Of a stretch of DNA of 64,000 bases, positions 26,798 through 35,221 are shown piece after piece; position 1 is the first letter of the stretch, and every line of letters begins with the position of its first letter. The stretch lies in assembly GCA_023423415.1 (NCBI GenBank), contig JAFAFP010000151.1, positions 11,291-75,290 of the forward strand, given 5' to 3'. The DNA is from Pseudomonadota bacterium (GTDB lineage: Bacteria; Pseudomonadota; Alphaproteobacteria; Rhizobiales; Xanthobacteraceae). Under the pieces are notes generated by a model. The model ran no database searches, had not been told where the DNA came from, and saw only the letters and a list, made by a program, of their open reading frames with translations. The translations under genes and the position numbers were made by a program.

Positions 26798-28216
26798 ATG
26801 TTTGATCGCACGAAACCGGATCTCGTGGTTATCGGTGGCACACTCCTCATTCCTGGTATTGGCTATGTCCGCGCCGATGTCGCGATCGCCGGAGACAAGA
26901 TCATCGCACTTGGAGAGAATCTTGCCGGAGACGGCAGCAGAGTTTTCGATGCCACTGGCAAGCTGGTCCTTCCGGGGATCATCGATCCGCACACCCACAT
27001 CGGAAACGAGAAATCCTATGAGGAAGAGGCCGAAACCGAAACGCGAGCAGCCATATTAGGCGGTGTGACAACAATCGGGATCTTCATAAGAAGTCTCCGC
27101 GACTCATACTTAAAGCATTTGCCCGCGTTTCGCCGCGCAATGAACGAGCTCAGTTACGTCGACTCGATCTTCCATCCGCAGATCTTCAATGACGAACAGA
27201 TAGCCGAGATTCCGATCTACGCGAGCGAATACGGTATCCGCTCGTTCAAATTCTACATGTCGGGATTGCCGGGCATTGTGAACTCCGTTCCGGACGATAT
27301 GCTGCTGCGCGGCTTTCAGACCGTCGCAAAGCTCGGTGCGGGTGCTGTGGCATGCGTGCATTGTGAGACAGGTTCGCTGGTCGCAGCCGCCCGCAACGAA
27401 TTGCAGTCACAGGCATTCGGCACGCTGGCCGACTGGGAGCGGGCTCACCCACCCGAAGCAGAGGCGCTGGCGATACAAACGGCTCTGTATCTCGCCAAGG
27501 TTGCCGGCGCGCATCTTTACATCGTTCATCTGTCGAGCCGTCAGGGCCTCGACGTCGTCCGTCTTGCACGTCAGCAAGGGTTGCGTTTTACGGTCGAGAC
27601 CACCTCTCCCTTCCTTGGCATCGCCAGCAATGACTCGAATGGGTTTCTCGCCAAGGCCGTGCCACCTGTGCGCAGCCCGGAGCACCAGGACGAACTTTGG
27701 GAAGGCATCCTGGAGAGATCGATCAACACCGTCGGAACGGACAACACCTCGCGGACGCGCGCCGGCAAGCAGCCCGAGGCTGGACTACACGGTGCCCGCC
27801 CTGGTTTGCCGGTTCTCGGGACTCACCTTCCAGCGTTGCTGCATTATGGACAACAGCGCGGCATTCCTCTCGAATTGCTGGTTGATAGCGCCACGCGCGC
27901 GCCTGCCAAAGTGTTCGGCCTCTATCCCCGAAAGGGCACGATCGCAGTCGGTTCGGATGCCGATCTGGTCGTGGTCGACCTCAACCTCGAACGCACCGTT
28001 TACGCGGAAAATCTAGACGGGATGGCTGACTTCTCGCCATTCGAGGGCAAGACTCTGAAGGGATGGCCGGTTGCTACCATCAAGGCTGGTCAAATCGTCG
28101 CGTGCGACGGCAAAGTCGTCGGCAGACCGACGGGACGTTACCTGCCACGAGCGGCAACAAACGCCATCTCAAACCTGGATTGGATGGCAACCACTCCTTC
28201 TCAGGTCAGGTTTTGA
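26798..28216 (+). CDS. D-hydantoinase/dihydropyrimidinase-family cyclic amidohydrolase
   Basis: 472 aa from ATG 26798 with GAGGAG 7 nt upstream. The binuclear metal site is complete: H65-x-H67 in IDPHTHIG, the carbamylated Lys in RSFKFYMSG, VHCETG, YIVHLSS and the Asp in VGTDNTSRT. The family hydrolyses cyclic diamides such as dihydropyrimidines, hydantoins and allantoin. It is divergent from an SsuA-type binding protein and next to the MocR-controlled ring-opening gene. Together they suggest catabolism of pyrimidine- or triazine-like rings. Residues beyond ~450 are non-conserved. Confidence 0.9.
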   Translation: MFDRTKPDLVVIGGTLLIPGIGYVRADVAIAGDKIIALGENLAGDGSRVFDATGKLVLPGIIDPHTHIGNEKSYEEEAETETRAAILGGVTTIGIFIRSLRDSYLKHLPAFRRAMNELSYVDSIFHPQIFNDEQIAEIPIYASEYGIRSFKFYMSGLPGIVNSVPDDMLLRGFQTVAKLGAGAVACVHCETGSLVAAARNELQSQAFGTLADWERAHPPEAEALAIQTALYLAKVAGAHLYIVHLSSRQGLDVVRLARQQGLRFTVETTSPFLGIASNDSNGFLAKAVPPVRSPEHQDELWEGILERSINTVGTDNTSRTRAGKQPEAGLHGARPGLPVLGTHLPALLHYGQQRGIPLELLVDSATRAPAKVFGLYPRKGTIAVGSDADLVVVDLNLERTVYAENLDGMADFSPFEGKTLKGWPVATIKAGQIVACDGKVVGRPTGRYLPRAATNAISNLDWMATTPSQVRF

Positions 28217-28970
28217 GAAAGTGTGTTCCAGCTGAACGAACCATTCAATCCAGAAGTGCGAGCGCAGCAGCCGTTTGCATATAAACCTCCCCTGGTGCGC
28301 TGGAGATCTAAGGTCCTCTGCGGCTGTCTTCGTTCATCGGCACGCTGCCGATCAGATCTGAGAGCCTTTGAATCGCAAGAAGTATGAAATTTGTTGCAAC
28401 GTCTGAACAACCACAAGCGGCGATCATCGCCTTTGCGGCAGCGCCGCTTCCTAGTTTCGCGTCAGATAGCAGAGAAGGTTGTAACGCGGCTCCTCTCTCG
28501 CCGCCAAGATTTGGTCCTTCCGACCACCGAGACGTAGTTCAAATTCTCAAGAAACATGCAGTGGGCTTAGCCTCCTCTATACTCTCCGCCTCATGAGGAA
28601 AGCCAAACGCGTTCTCTCCAACCACCTATTCTCTTGAGCTTAGGACTCGCGGCTGAGAGTACTGAGGGTAGCGGTTGTGCAAGCTCAAGCGCTTACCAAG
28701 CGACGGGAGGGTTGGGGGCGCGAATCACAGGTGGCAATTAATCCCTGTCCAAAAATCGACATCGAACGTTGATCCGTCCAATAGAGGGCTCCCCCTGTTC
28801 GACCAAATAGCGAAAGCCACCTGGAATTGGGCCGCCCTTTCGACTGGCCTTTGGCCTATTATATGCGTTTTCCACCTAAACGGGTTCACCACATTTTCAG
28901 GGACGTCACCACAGCGCGGACATGCACCACGATCAACGTCCGATAGTGTTCAATCCACGTCCGAGTTTGC
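28217..28970. other. Intergenic stretch with no recognisable gene
   Basis: About 750 bp. Frames on both strands are short, lack ribosome sites and show no motif; the 149-codon plus frame at 28675 overlaps the antisense of the HdeA-like gene. A plus-strand intrinsic terminator at 29380 has no upstream plus-strand gene, so an untranslated transcript from this stretch is possible but unproven. Confidence 0.4.
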
Positions 28971-29327
28971 TCATGGCTTCATCTTGATTCCAAGCTTGGC
29001 CCGCATGTCCTTGAACACTACAGCAATCGCTTCGATGATTCGTTTGTCCGGATTGGCCTTGCAATACATGATGACTTCGTGCTCTGCCTCTTTCGCCCGC
29101 TTGATATTCAGCATGTGCTTGTGAGCGAGGCCATTGTACCAGCCGCTGTACCAAGTGGTGAGCATGTCCGCGTCTTGCTGCCACGTTCCCGCCAGTTGCG
29201 CGCACGTCAATTTCTGAACATCCAAATATCCGTTGGCATCGGCGTAGGCGCTGAGGTCGGTCTGGGCATGTGCGGCCTGCATCGACGTGAAACCTAGCAG
29301 TGCTGCGGCGATCAATGTCTTACGCAT
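28971..29327 (-). CDS. HdeA/HdeB-family periplasmic protein
   Basis: 118 aa with a signal peptide (MRKTLIAAALLGFTSMQ, cleavage near AHA-Q). Two cysteines, C42 in LTCAQLAGT and C89 in MYCKANPD, match the single disulfide of HdeA/HdeB acid-stress chaperones. The spacing and the WYSGWYNGLAH segment are typical of rhizobial members. It would protect periplasmic proteins at low pH. It lies downstream of the DUF1254 gene on the same strand, separated by a strong hairpin. Confidence 0.8.
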   Translation of the reverse strand: MRKTLIAAALLGFTSMQAAHAQTDLSAYADANGYLDVQKLTCAQLAGTWQQDADMLTTWYSGWYNGLAHKHMLNIKRAKEAEHEVIMYCKANPDKRIIEAIAVVFKDMRAKLGIKMKP

Positions 29328-29379
29328 CGTGATTCAACTCTTCTTTCGAAATGATCGGAGACGTGGAAGGTCGTGTGTT

Positions 29380-29418
29380 GCCCATGCCGACCCGCGAAAG
29401 CCGGCATGGGCTCTTTTT
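29380..29418 (+). terminator. Rho-independent terminator (plus-strand polarity)
   Basis: A 10-bp stem, GCCCATGCCG (29380-29389) with its complement at 29402-29411, is followed on the plus strand by TCTTTTTTT. On the minus strand the hairpin starts just after the DUF1254 stop but is not followed by a T-run. Its strong polarity is plus, where no upstream gene is seen for more than 1 kb. Confidence 0.75.
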
Positions 29419-30846
29419 TTACGAGACCTTCTTGGCGGCGGGGATCGTCCACGAGCCGTTGAGGATCGTGGGATCGGTCTCGTTCGGCCAATACATCCGC
29501 AGCATCAGGACGAAGTCGCCGGAAGGTGCCGGAAGCCAGTTCGACTCCTTATCCTTGCCCGGAGATTCATGCTGAACATAAAGATCGGTCGAGCCGTCCG
29601 CATTGCTCTTCAAGTCCTGCCGCGGACTGATCGAGTATCGGTTGAGCGGGTTGTTCACAAAGAACATCGCGGGGTCGTACATGGTCACCGACCAGAAGGC
29701 CTCGACCGGCGGCAGTTTCCCCTTGGGGAAGTGCATCACGTATTTGTTTGCACCATTGTACTTGCGGTCGTCGGTATCGGTCTTCGATACTGGATAGAGC
29801 GCGTCCTGCGGGCGGTTCGCACCGAGGCCGATGGCAGTCACGAGCCCGCGCATCAGATAATCCGTGCCGTAGATGCCGGTTTTCGTGGTGTAGGCCCAGC
29901 CGTTCTCCTTCTTGATCGCCCTGTTGATCTTGAACTGAAGCATGATCCGGTCAAATCCGACGTCGGGCACCCGCCGCTTGAAGTCCGCCTTCAACTTGCT
30001 TGCGTCGAAGGATTGTCCGGGGACGATGCCGATGCGGGCAAATTTGGCGAGTTGAGCCGCATCCGCCTCGGACGGTGGATTGGTTTTCATCAATTCGCAG
30101 AGCAGCGTGAAATACGCCACCGCATCCATACGATTGACCTGGTCGCGAACCGGCGTCTTCATATCCACCGAGGGATCGACCTTGCCTGCCGGCGGCGTAT
30201 ACGGCTTTCCGTACGCACTCAGCGGAACCAGCTTGAACTCATCCTGCAGTTTGTGCACGGCCGCATAATCTCCCGGCGTACCGTCGCAGTAGATGCGGCC
30301 CAGCAGCCAGACGATGTTGGTCGGCGATTTGTATTCCTTGACGCCGGCGGGGAGCGTGCCCTTCCAGTTCGGCCCTGTGATCGCGTAGGTCTGCGCACCA
30401 GTGCCCGTGGTACGGGTACCCGGCACCTGGAAAACGTTGGTCCAGCCGTCCAGCATCGGGAGCAAGAAATAGCGGCCCTTCATATCAGGAACGCTGAGCA
30501 CCCATGGCTCCTTGTCGACTTCGAAGAACGATGTCGTATAGAGCGTATCGGCATTGGGGGCGGTGACGTCCCGGAACGACGCATCGGGATACTGGCGCAT
30601 CTTGATGATCTGCCCCATCGGCGCCTTCGTCCCTGCCGGTTCTGCGACATTGGTCAGGACCCGCCGGGTCATTTCCATCGTCACGAGCGGATAGCCGTAG
30701 ATATAGGCGTCGGTGGCGAGCCAGAACTCCTCCAGCCCTTCTTCGATGCCCAGAAACGATCCTTGAGCCAAGGCCGAACGACTCATGGCCGCCATGGCAA
30801 GCACGCTAACTCCGCCAAGTGCGGCGGATCGACGGGTAACCTTCAT
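29419..30846 (-). CDS. DUF1254/DUF1214-domain exported protein
   Basis: 475 aa from ATG 30846 with a near-perfect GAGGAGGT ribosome site. The N-terminus (TRRSAALGGVSVLAMAAMS, cleavage after ALAQ) looks like a Sec or Tat signal. DUF1254 features include YIYGYPLVTMEMTRR, APNADTLYTTSFFEV, and GRYFLLPMLDGWTNVFQVPG. The C-terminal DUF1214 part has PPVEAFWSVTMYD and the ending DPTILNGSWTIP. The function of these domains is unknown; homologues occur widely in soil bacteria. It lies in a block of envelope-protein genes. Confidence 0.9.
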   Translation of the reverse strand: MKVTRRSAALGGVSVLAMAAMSRSALAQGSFLGIEEGLEEFWLATDAYIYGYPLVTMEMTRRVLTNVAEPAGTKAPMGQIIKMRQYPDASFRDVTAPNADTLYTTSFFEVDKEPWVLSVPDMKGRYFLLPMLDGWTNVFQVPGTRTTGTGAQTYAITGPNWKGTLPAGVKEYKSPTNIVWLLGRIYCDGTPGDYAAVHKLQDEFKLVPLSAYGKPYTPPAGKVDPSVDMKTPVRDQVNRMDAVAYFTLLCELMKTNPPSEADAAQLAKFARIGIVPGQSFDASKLKADFKRRVPDVGFDRIMLQFKINRAIKKENGWAYTTKTGIYGTDYLMRGLVTAIGLGANRPQDALYPVSKTDTDDRKYNGANKYVMHFPKGKLPPVEAFWSVTMYDPAMFFVNNPLNRYSISPRQDLKSNADGSTDLYVQHESPGKDKESNWLPAPSGDFVLMLRMYWPNETDPTILNGSWTIPAAKKVS

Positions 30847-30916
30847 GTGTACCTCCTCAATACTTGGATGAACAAAGATCAACGGCCCTCAGTAGGGATG
30901 CTGAGTAGTGCGAGAA

Positions 30917-31825
30917 TCAGAAGCGCGCTGTCACCCCAATGACCGGCCCATGGGTCAGCATGTCGTATTGATAGAGGGTATTGCCGGCGCCTTTCTCGAA
31001 ATCGACGTAGAGAGCACGATAGCCAAGCATCCCGCTCCAGATGGCGTGCTGTGTGCGGGCGAAATCCCAGTTGAGATAGCCCATGGCCTGCCAGGAGATC
31101 TTGCTCCCAGCGCCAAAGCCGCCGACATCGCCGCGCACTACGAGCTCGGTGTGAGGCGAGAAGTGATGGCGCAGGCGCAGACCCACCAACGGATCGAACC
31201 AGGTTACGTCGCCGGAATCCGCAAAGGCGCGCCCGCCACTGACAGTTAGATCACCAATGTTCAAACCAGCGGATAGCGCCAGACTTGCCTCCGCGTTCTG
31301 CCACCAGAAACGTCCGCCGCCATAAAGATCGATCGACGTTTGCGCACCAGGGTTTGCGCCGCGCCAGTGAAACAGTTCGTATGCCAGGGCTGCTTCCGCA
31401 ATGAACATTTCGAACTGGACCGACATCGCCGCCGCCAGTGTTCCACCTACATGGGGATGCACACTGCGCGCGCGGGCGCCGCTGTCAGAAACGCCAACCT
31501 TCATGTAGACGAGATCGGTCATGACTGCGAACGGCCCCTTTCGCGCCTCGAAGGCGCCCATCAGGCCGAACAGCTCTTTCGGAATCTTCCGGTGCAGCAG
31601 ATCGATGAAGGTCGCATCGATATCGGCAGTGCGTCCTTTGACAGTCGTCGAGCCGTTGAGCGATGGCAACCAGGCGTAAGGCGTGACGGTGTACGTCCAG
31701 ACCGACGGTTCGGGTGGCGGCGCCTTGACCACCGGTGCAGGCATATCGGCGGCAAAGGCTGCCGTGCCCCAGCAAAGCGAAACCGTGGCAATAATGCACT
31801 GGCGCAGTTTGCGATTGGTCAGCAT
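30917..31825 (-). CDS. Outer-membrane beta-barrel protein
   Basis: 302 aa. A signal peptide ends near AFAAD, followed by the proline-rich linker MPAPVVKAPPPEP often seen after the signal in rhizobial Omp25-like porins. Alternating hydrophobic strands (YTVTPYAWLPSL, ELVVRGDVGGFGAG) run to a C-terminal Phe (VIGVTARF), the usual outer-membrane insertion signal. GAGG precedes ATG 31825. Specific function is unknown; it may be a minor porin or surface protein. Confidence 0.78.
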   Translation of the reverse strand: MLTNRKLRQCIIATVSLCWGTAAFAADMPAPVVKAPPPEPSVWTYTVTPYAWLPSLNGSTTVKGRTADIDATFIDLLHRKIPKELFGLMGAFEARKGPFAVMTDLVYMKVGVSDSGARARSVHPHVGGTLAAAMSVQFEMFIAEAALAYELFHWRGANPGAQTSIDLYGGGRFWWQNAEASLALSAGLNIGDLTVSGGRAFADSGDVTWFDPLVGLRLRHHFSPHTELVVRGDVGGFGAGSKISWQAMGYLNWDFARTQHAIWSGMLGYRALYVDFEKGAGNTLYQYDMLTHGPVIGVTARF

Positions 31826-31909
31826 TTCACGGCCTCACTGTCCGGGCGCGCGGCATACATTGGCGTACAGCAGGCCGGTTGATCAGAGCTCGATATCATT
31901 GGTTGAATT

Positions 31910-32416
31910 TCACGGAACCCATCGCAACTCGATGGTCGATATACCGACCGATAAATTCAGCGCCACTTCGCCCGAAAGCGAAACCGGCTGCAACGCATAG
32001 GCGCGAGCATTACCTCCGAAAAGGATATTCGCACCGACCCCAACGCCGACGCCGATCTCACCACTCGGCCCCACATATGCGCCTGCAAGCGCACCGTTCA
32101 ACGGGCCTGCTGTTGGCGCATAAACCTGCCAGGCCACCCCCTGCGCAAGCGTGATCCCTATGTCTACTCCCAGTGTACCGAACGTTCCGGTGTAGTTTTC
32201 GGGCGGGTAAGGGCCAGTCGGCTTGTAGACACAGTTCATTGTCTGCAGAGAGCCGACGACCAGACCGACTGTCGGCGAGACATTGCAGTTGAGGAGACCG
32301 GAATTTACTCCGGTTACGCCGGGCGGCGGTGGCATTTGCGCGGATGCTGCTTCCGGATAGGCGAAAAAATACAACGCCGCTATAGGGCCGAGCAGACCGG
32401 CCATTTTGACGTTCAT
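31910..32416 (-). CDS. DUF992-family exported protein
   Basis: 168 aa from ATG 32416, with AGAGGAA upstream. Signal peptide to about ASAQ. The DUF992 pattern is clear: GLLNCNVS, a second cysteine in TMNCVYKP, and the glycine-rich GAYVGPSGEIGVGVGVGANILFGG region, then AYALQPVSLSGE. The family is restricted largely to Hyphomicrobiales and has no known function. The two cysteines may form a disulfide in the periplasm. Confidence 0.85.
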   Translation of the reverse strand: MNVKMAGLLGPIAALYFFAYPEAASAQMPPPPGVTGVNSGLLNCNVSPTVGLVVGSLQTMNCVYKPTGPYPPENYTGTFGTLGVDIGITLAQGVAWQVYAPTAGPLNGALAGAYVGPSGEIGVGVGVGANILFGGNARAYALQPVSLSGEVALNLSVGISTIELRWVP

Positions 32417-32596
32417 GGAGATTCCTCTTTTACGATCGTGTCGCATTGCGCGGCATGTCGCTGAAGTTAAGGATTGTTTCCCCGCTTCCTCACTGTCCGG
32501 TGACACACTTTTCGACGAATCGCAGTCATCGACCGGCCCAAGAATGCGCAGCGGCGTCACCGTCACCATAGCCCCTTTGTTAGATCGAACGGCGCA

Positions 32597-33304
32597 TCAG
32601 TAGCAAGGCGGATAGGGATAGTAACCGCATCGCGGCGGATAATAGGGATACGGAGCATAGGGGGCTACGTAAGGATACGCCGTAGCAGCCGCCGCACCGG
32701 CAACGGCGGCAGCTCCGGCGACCGCCGCGCCGCGGTAATAAGCACCTCGCCACGCAGTCCGTCGCGCCACGCCAGCAAACGACAACGGCGTAAACGGCCG
32801 GCCGATGATGTCGATAAAGACCGACGCCGGTCCGTCCGCTCCGGCCAAGTCGCCTTCGAGCACATCAACATCGAAAGTGAGTTTATCGCCTTCAAGTTTC
32901 GGCGACTTCAAGACAACCACCACGTCGACAACAGTCGACCCGTCTTTCTTGAATCCGGACACCGTCGCGTTCGGCGGATCCTTCGCGAAATTGTCGCTGC
33001 CATTGCCCCAATCTTCGATGATCCGCGCTGTCAGATCGTGTCCAGCCGCCCGCACCGGGCGATCCGCAAACACGATGGCATTGGGGGAAATCCCGGTCAG
33101 CACCAGCTTGCCGTCTTTCAGACTGGCGGCTCTGGAATTAAGAACAAACAGCGACGGGACAACTTCAGGCTTGGCCTGTCCGATGGATTTCTCGAGAGGA
33201 ACGTGCGGCTTCGTCTCGGATGCAGATTGCGCGGAAAGCGTCGCGGGCGCACAGATCAGACCGGCAGCTGCAATGGCCATCAGGGCAGCGCGAAACATCG
33301 TCAT
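32597..33304 (-). CDS. Exported protein with proline/tyrosine-rich tail
   Basis: 235 aa. A signal peptide (MAIAAAGLICAPATLSAQ) is followed by a globular domain without a motif I recognise. An Ala/Gly-rich hydrophobic segment (AVAGAAAVAGAAAATAYP) and a C-terminal low-complexity tail rich in Tyr and Pro (YPYYPPRCGYYPYPPCY) come next. Such tails occur in rhizobial envelope proteins. GGAGGGG precedes ATG 33304. It is the first gene of the minus-strand envelope block; role unknown. Confidence 0.7.
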   Translation of the reverse strand: MTMFRAALMAIAAAGLICAPATLSAQSASETKPHVPLEKSIGQAKPEVVPSLFVLNSRAASLKDGKLVLTGISPNAIVFADRPVRAAGHDLTARIIEDWGNGSDNFAKDPPNATVSGFKKDGSTVVDVVVVLKSPKLEGDKLTFDVDVLEGDLAGADGPASVFIDIIGRPFTPLSFAGVARRTAWRGAYYRGAAVAGAAAVAGAAAATAYPYVAPYAPYPYYPPRCGYYPYPPCY

Positions 33305-33396
33305 TGGCTCTCATCCCCTCCACAAGAGGTCCATTTCATTTGGCCATGTCGTGCCAATCAGCAGGACGAGTCTTGCCATTTCGCGCCAATCGCAAT

Positions 33397-33885
33397 TCAG
33401 CGCCGGCCGGCCGCAGGCGAACTCTTGTCGTGGGGCCCCTTGTCAATCCGTTGTTGCTGCCGATAAGTAATGGGTTGAATTTTCATCAAACGCATAAAGG
33501 TGCGGCTGAAGCTGCTGGGTCCGGCATAGCCGAGGCGTAAGGCGATATCAGAAATCCGTGCATTGGAATCCACGAGCAGATGGCAGGCCGCGTCAAGTCG
33601 AACTTCCGCGACCACCTCACTGTAACTCGTACCCATTTCACCGAGATGACGCTGAAGCGATCGCGCGCTCACTCCTAATTGATTTGCTGTCCGCTGAAGC
33701 GATGCTCCACCGTACCGAAGCGATGCAGCAATAGCTGCTCGCACCGCATATTGGGACGGCATATGGACAGGCTTCATAAACGCGTCATGAAAGGTCGGGA
33801 AACCTTTGCCACCTCGTTTGATCGTTGTTCTCGTTGGTAATACTGGAATCACCCAGCGGTCTGGCCATAAGCCGCCAAAATTCAT
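33397..33885 (-). CDS. Short AraC-family protein (DNA-binding domain only)
   Basis: 162 aa. Residues ~45-145 contain the two AraC helix-turn-helix motifs: LQRTANQLGVSARSLQRHLGEMG and ISDIALRLGYAGPSSFSRTFMRLMKIQPITYR. The N-terminal effector domain of about 200 residues normally found in this subgroup is missing, and there is no room for it before the divergent AraC gene at 34059. No ribosome site is visible before ATG 33885. It is probably a truncated relative of the full-length neighbour, possibly still able to bind DNA. Confidence 0.6.
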   Translation of the reverse strand: MNFGGLWPDRWVIPVLPTRTTIKRGGKGFPTFHDAFMKPVHMPSQYAVRAAIAASLRYGGASLQRTANQLGVSARSLQRHLGEMGTSYSEVVAEVRLDAACHLLVDSNARISDIALRLGYAGPSSFSRTFMRLMKIQPITYRQQQRIDKGPHDKSSPAAGRR

Positions 33886-34058
33886 TTGGGGGCGGAGGTT
33901 GCGGTAACGCCAATGCAGACTGAGTCCGGGTGCTGCGTTGCAGCAAAAAGAGCGATTGAATGGATCAGCCGCGTAGTTGCGGCGTCGAAGTGAACATGAC
34001 GCTAAAAAAAAGCAAGCGCAACTAGACGACTTTCGCGGTCCAGGTGGGGGGCCGGAAC

Positions 34059-35060
34059 ATGAACGGAATTCCTTTAACGCGTTGCCAATTCCTGATTCCT
34101 TTTGCCATTATTCATGATGAGATTGGCGCGCCAACTGAGGCGCTTCTGGCCAAGTTTCGTCTTCCGACATCTTTGGAAGAGAAGGCTGACCACTACGTAC
34201 CAATATTGCCGGCCATCCGATTCGCGGAAGCTGCACAAAGATCACAGGGTATCACGGATTTCGGCTTCCAAGCGTCCCGGCAGCTGCAGTTCTGCCACCT
34301 GAGCGAAAAACTGCGGACCATCATCGGTCACTCTCCGACGTTGTTCTCCGCATTACAGCAGGTGTGCAAATGGGCGCCGCTTGAAGATACGAATCTGAAC
34401 ATGTGGCTGGAACGCTGCGGCGAGACCGTTAGAATTTGCAGCAGGCTGATTGGAACAACCGGCCTCCTGCACCTTGAACACTCGCAATGGCTCCAGAATA
34501 TTTTTCCCATACATATCGTTCGACAGTTCGCCGGGCCGGACTGGTCTCCTTCAACAATTGCCTTTGAAGCCCATTATACGCCCGGTCTCCAAACTCAGGC
34601 TTTTTGGCCAAACACCCTTTTCCTATCGGGCCAACACGCCTCATGGATCGATGTACACGTTTCGCAACTCAGCCTGCAAAACCTCGCAATTGAGCAGCCG
34701 CCGAATCCATATGAGGACGAAGATCAGACCTCTCCCAACGAGATTGTCCGTACATTAAAACTGATGTTGCCATCCTACCTGGATGAAGGAGCGCCGACCG
34801 TAATGGAGATTGCCGAGATGGCCGGCATCAGCGTCAGGAGTTTTCAACGCAAGCTCTCAGGTATGGGCCTGTCATATTCGGGATTGATCGATGTGGTTCG
34901 ATTTGAGAACGCAGCGAAACGCCTGCGCGATACGGACGCCAAGATTATCGACGTGGCATTTTCTTGTGGCTATGCAGACCCTGCCCACTTTACTCGCGCC
35001 TTCCGCCGGATTTCCGGAACGACGCCACGGGAATTTCGAGACCAGTGGAGGCCGCGGTAA
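34059..35060 (+). CDS. AraC-family transcriptional regulator (OruR/ArgR-like)
   Basis: 333 aa from ATG 34059. The N-terminal ~200 residues match the Arabinose_bd-type domain of the OruR group (ITDFGFQASRQLQ, LSEKLRTIIGHSPTLFSALQQV). The C-terminus carries two helix-turn-helix motifs: MEIAEMAGISVRSFQRKLSGMGLSYS and IIDVAFSCGYADPAHFTRAFRRISGTTPREFR. It is divergent from the short AraC gene at 33397-33885. The regulated genes may be the envelope block or the downstream hydrolase/channel pair; the effector is unknown. Confidence 0.9.
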   Translation: MNGIPLTRCQFLIPFAIIHDEIGAPTEALLAKFRLPTSLEEKADHYVPILPAIRFAEAAQRSQGITDFGFQASRQLQFCHLSEKLRTIIGHSPTLFSALQQVCKWAPLEDTNLNMWLERCGETVRICSRLIGTTGLLHLEHSQWLQNIFPIHIVRQFAGPDWSPSTIAFEAHYTPGLQTQAFWPNTLFLSGQHASWIDVHVSQLSLQNLAIEQPPNPYEDEDQTSPNEIVRTLKLMLPSYLDEGAPTVMEIAEMAGISVRSFQRKLSGMGLSYSGLIDVVRFENAAKRLRDTDAKIIDVAFSCGYADPAHFTRAFRRISGTTPREFRDQWRPR

Positions 35061-35221
35061 GCCTTGCTCCTTCGGATAGATTTGCCGGCAAACGAAATCG
35101 GCCCCCTTTCGATTGGCGCGAAATGGCAATTTCCATAAGCCCAGTCACGCTATGAGAGGCTGCCCTTGTTGGCTGCGACTGGCAAACCGTCCATTGTCCG
35201 AGAATGCGTTACGAGCGAAAT

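Noticed and set aside
28675..29124. 149-codon plus-strand frame
   Set aside because: Its second half is antisense to the HdeA-like gene, and the first half has no motif or ribosome site.
29287..30942. 551-codon plus-strand frame
   Set aside because: Antisense shadow of the DUF1254 gene, which has a signal peptide, a perfect ribosome site and conserved motifs.
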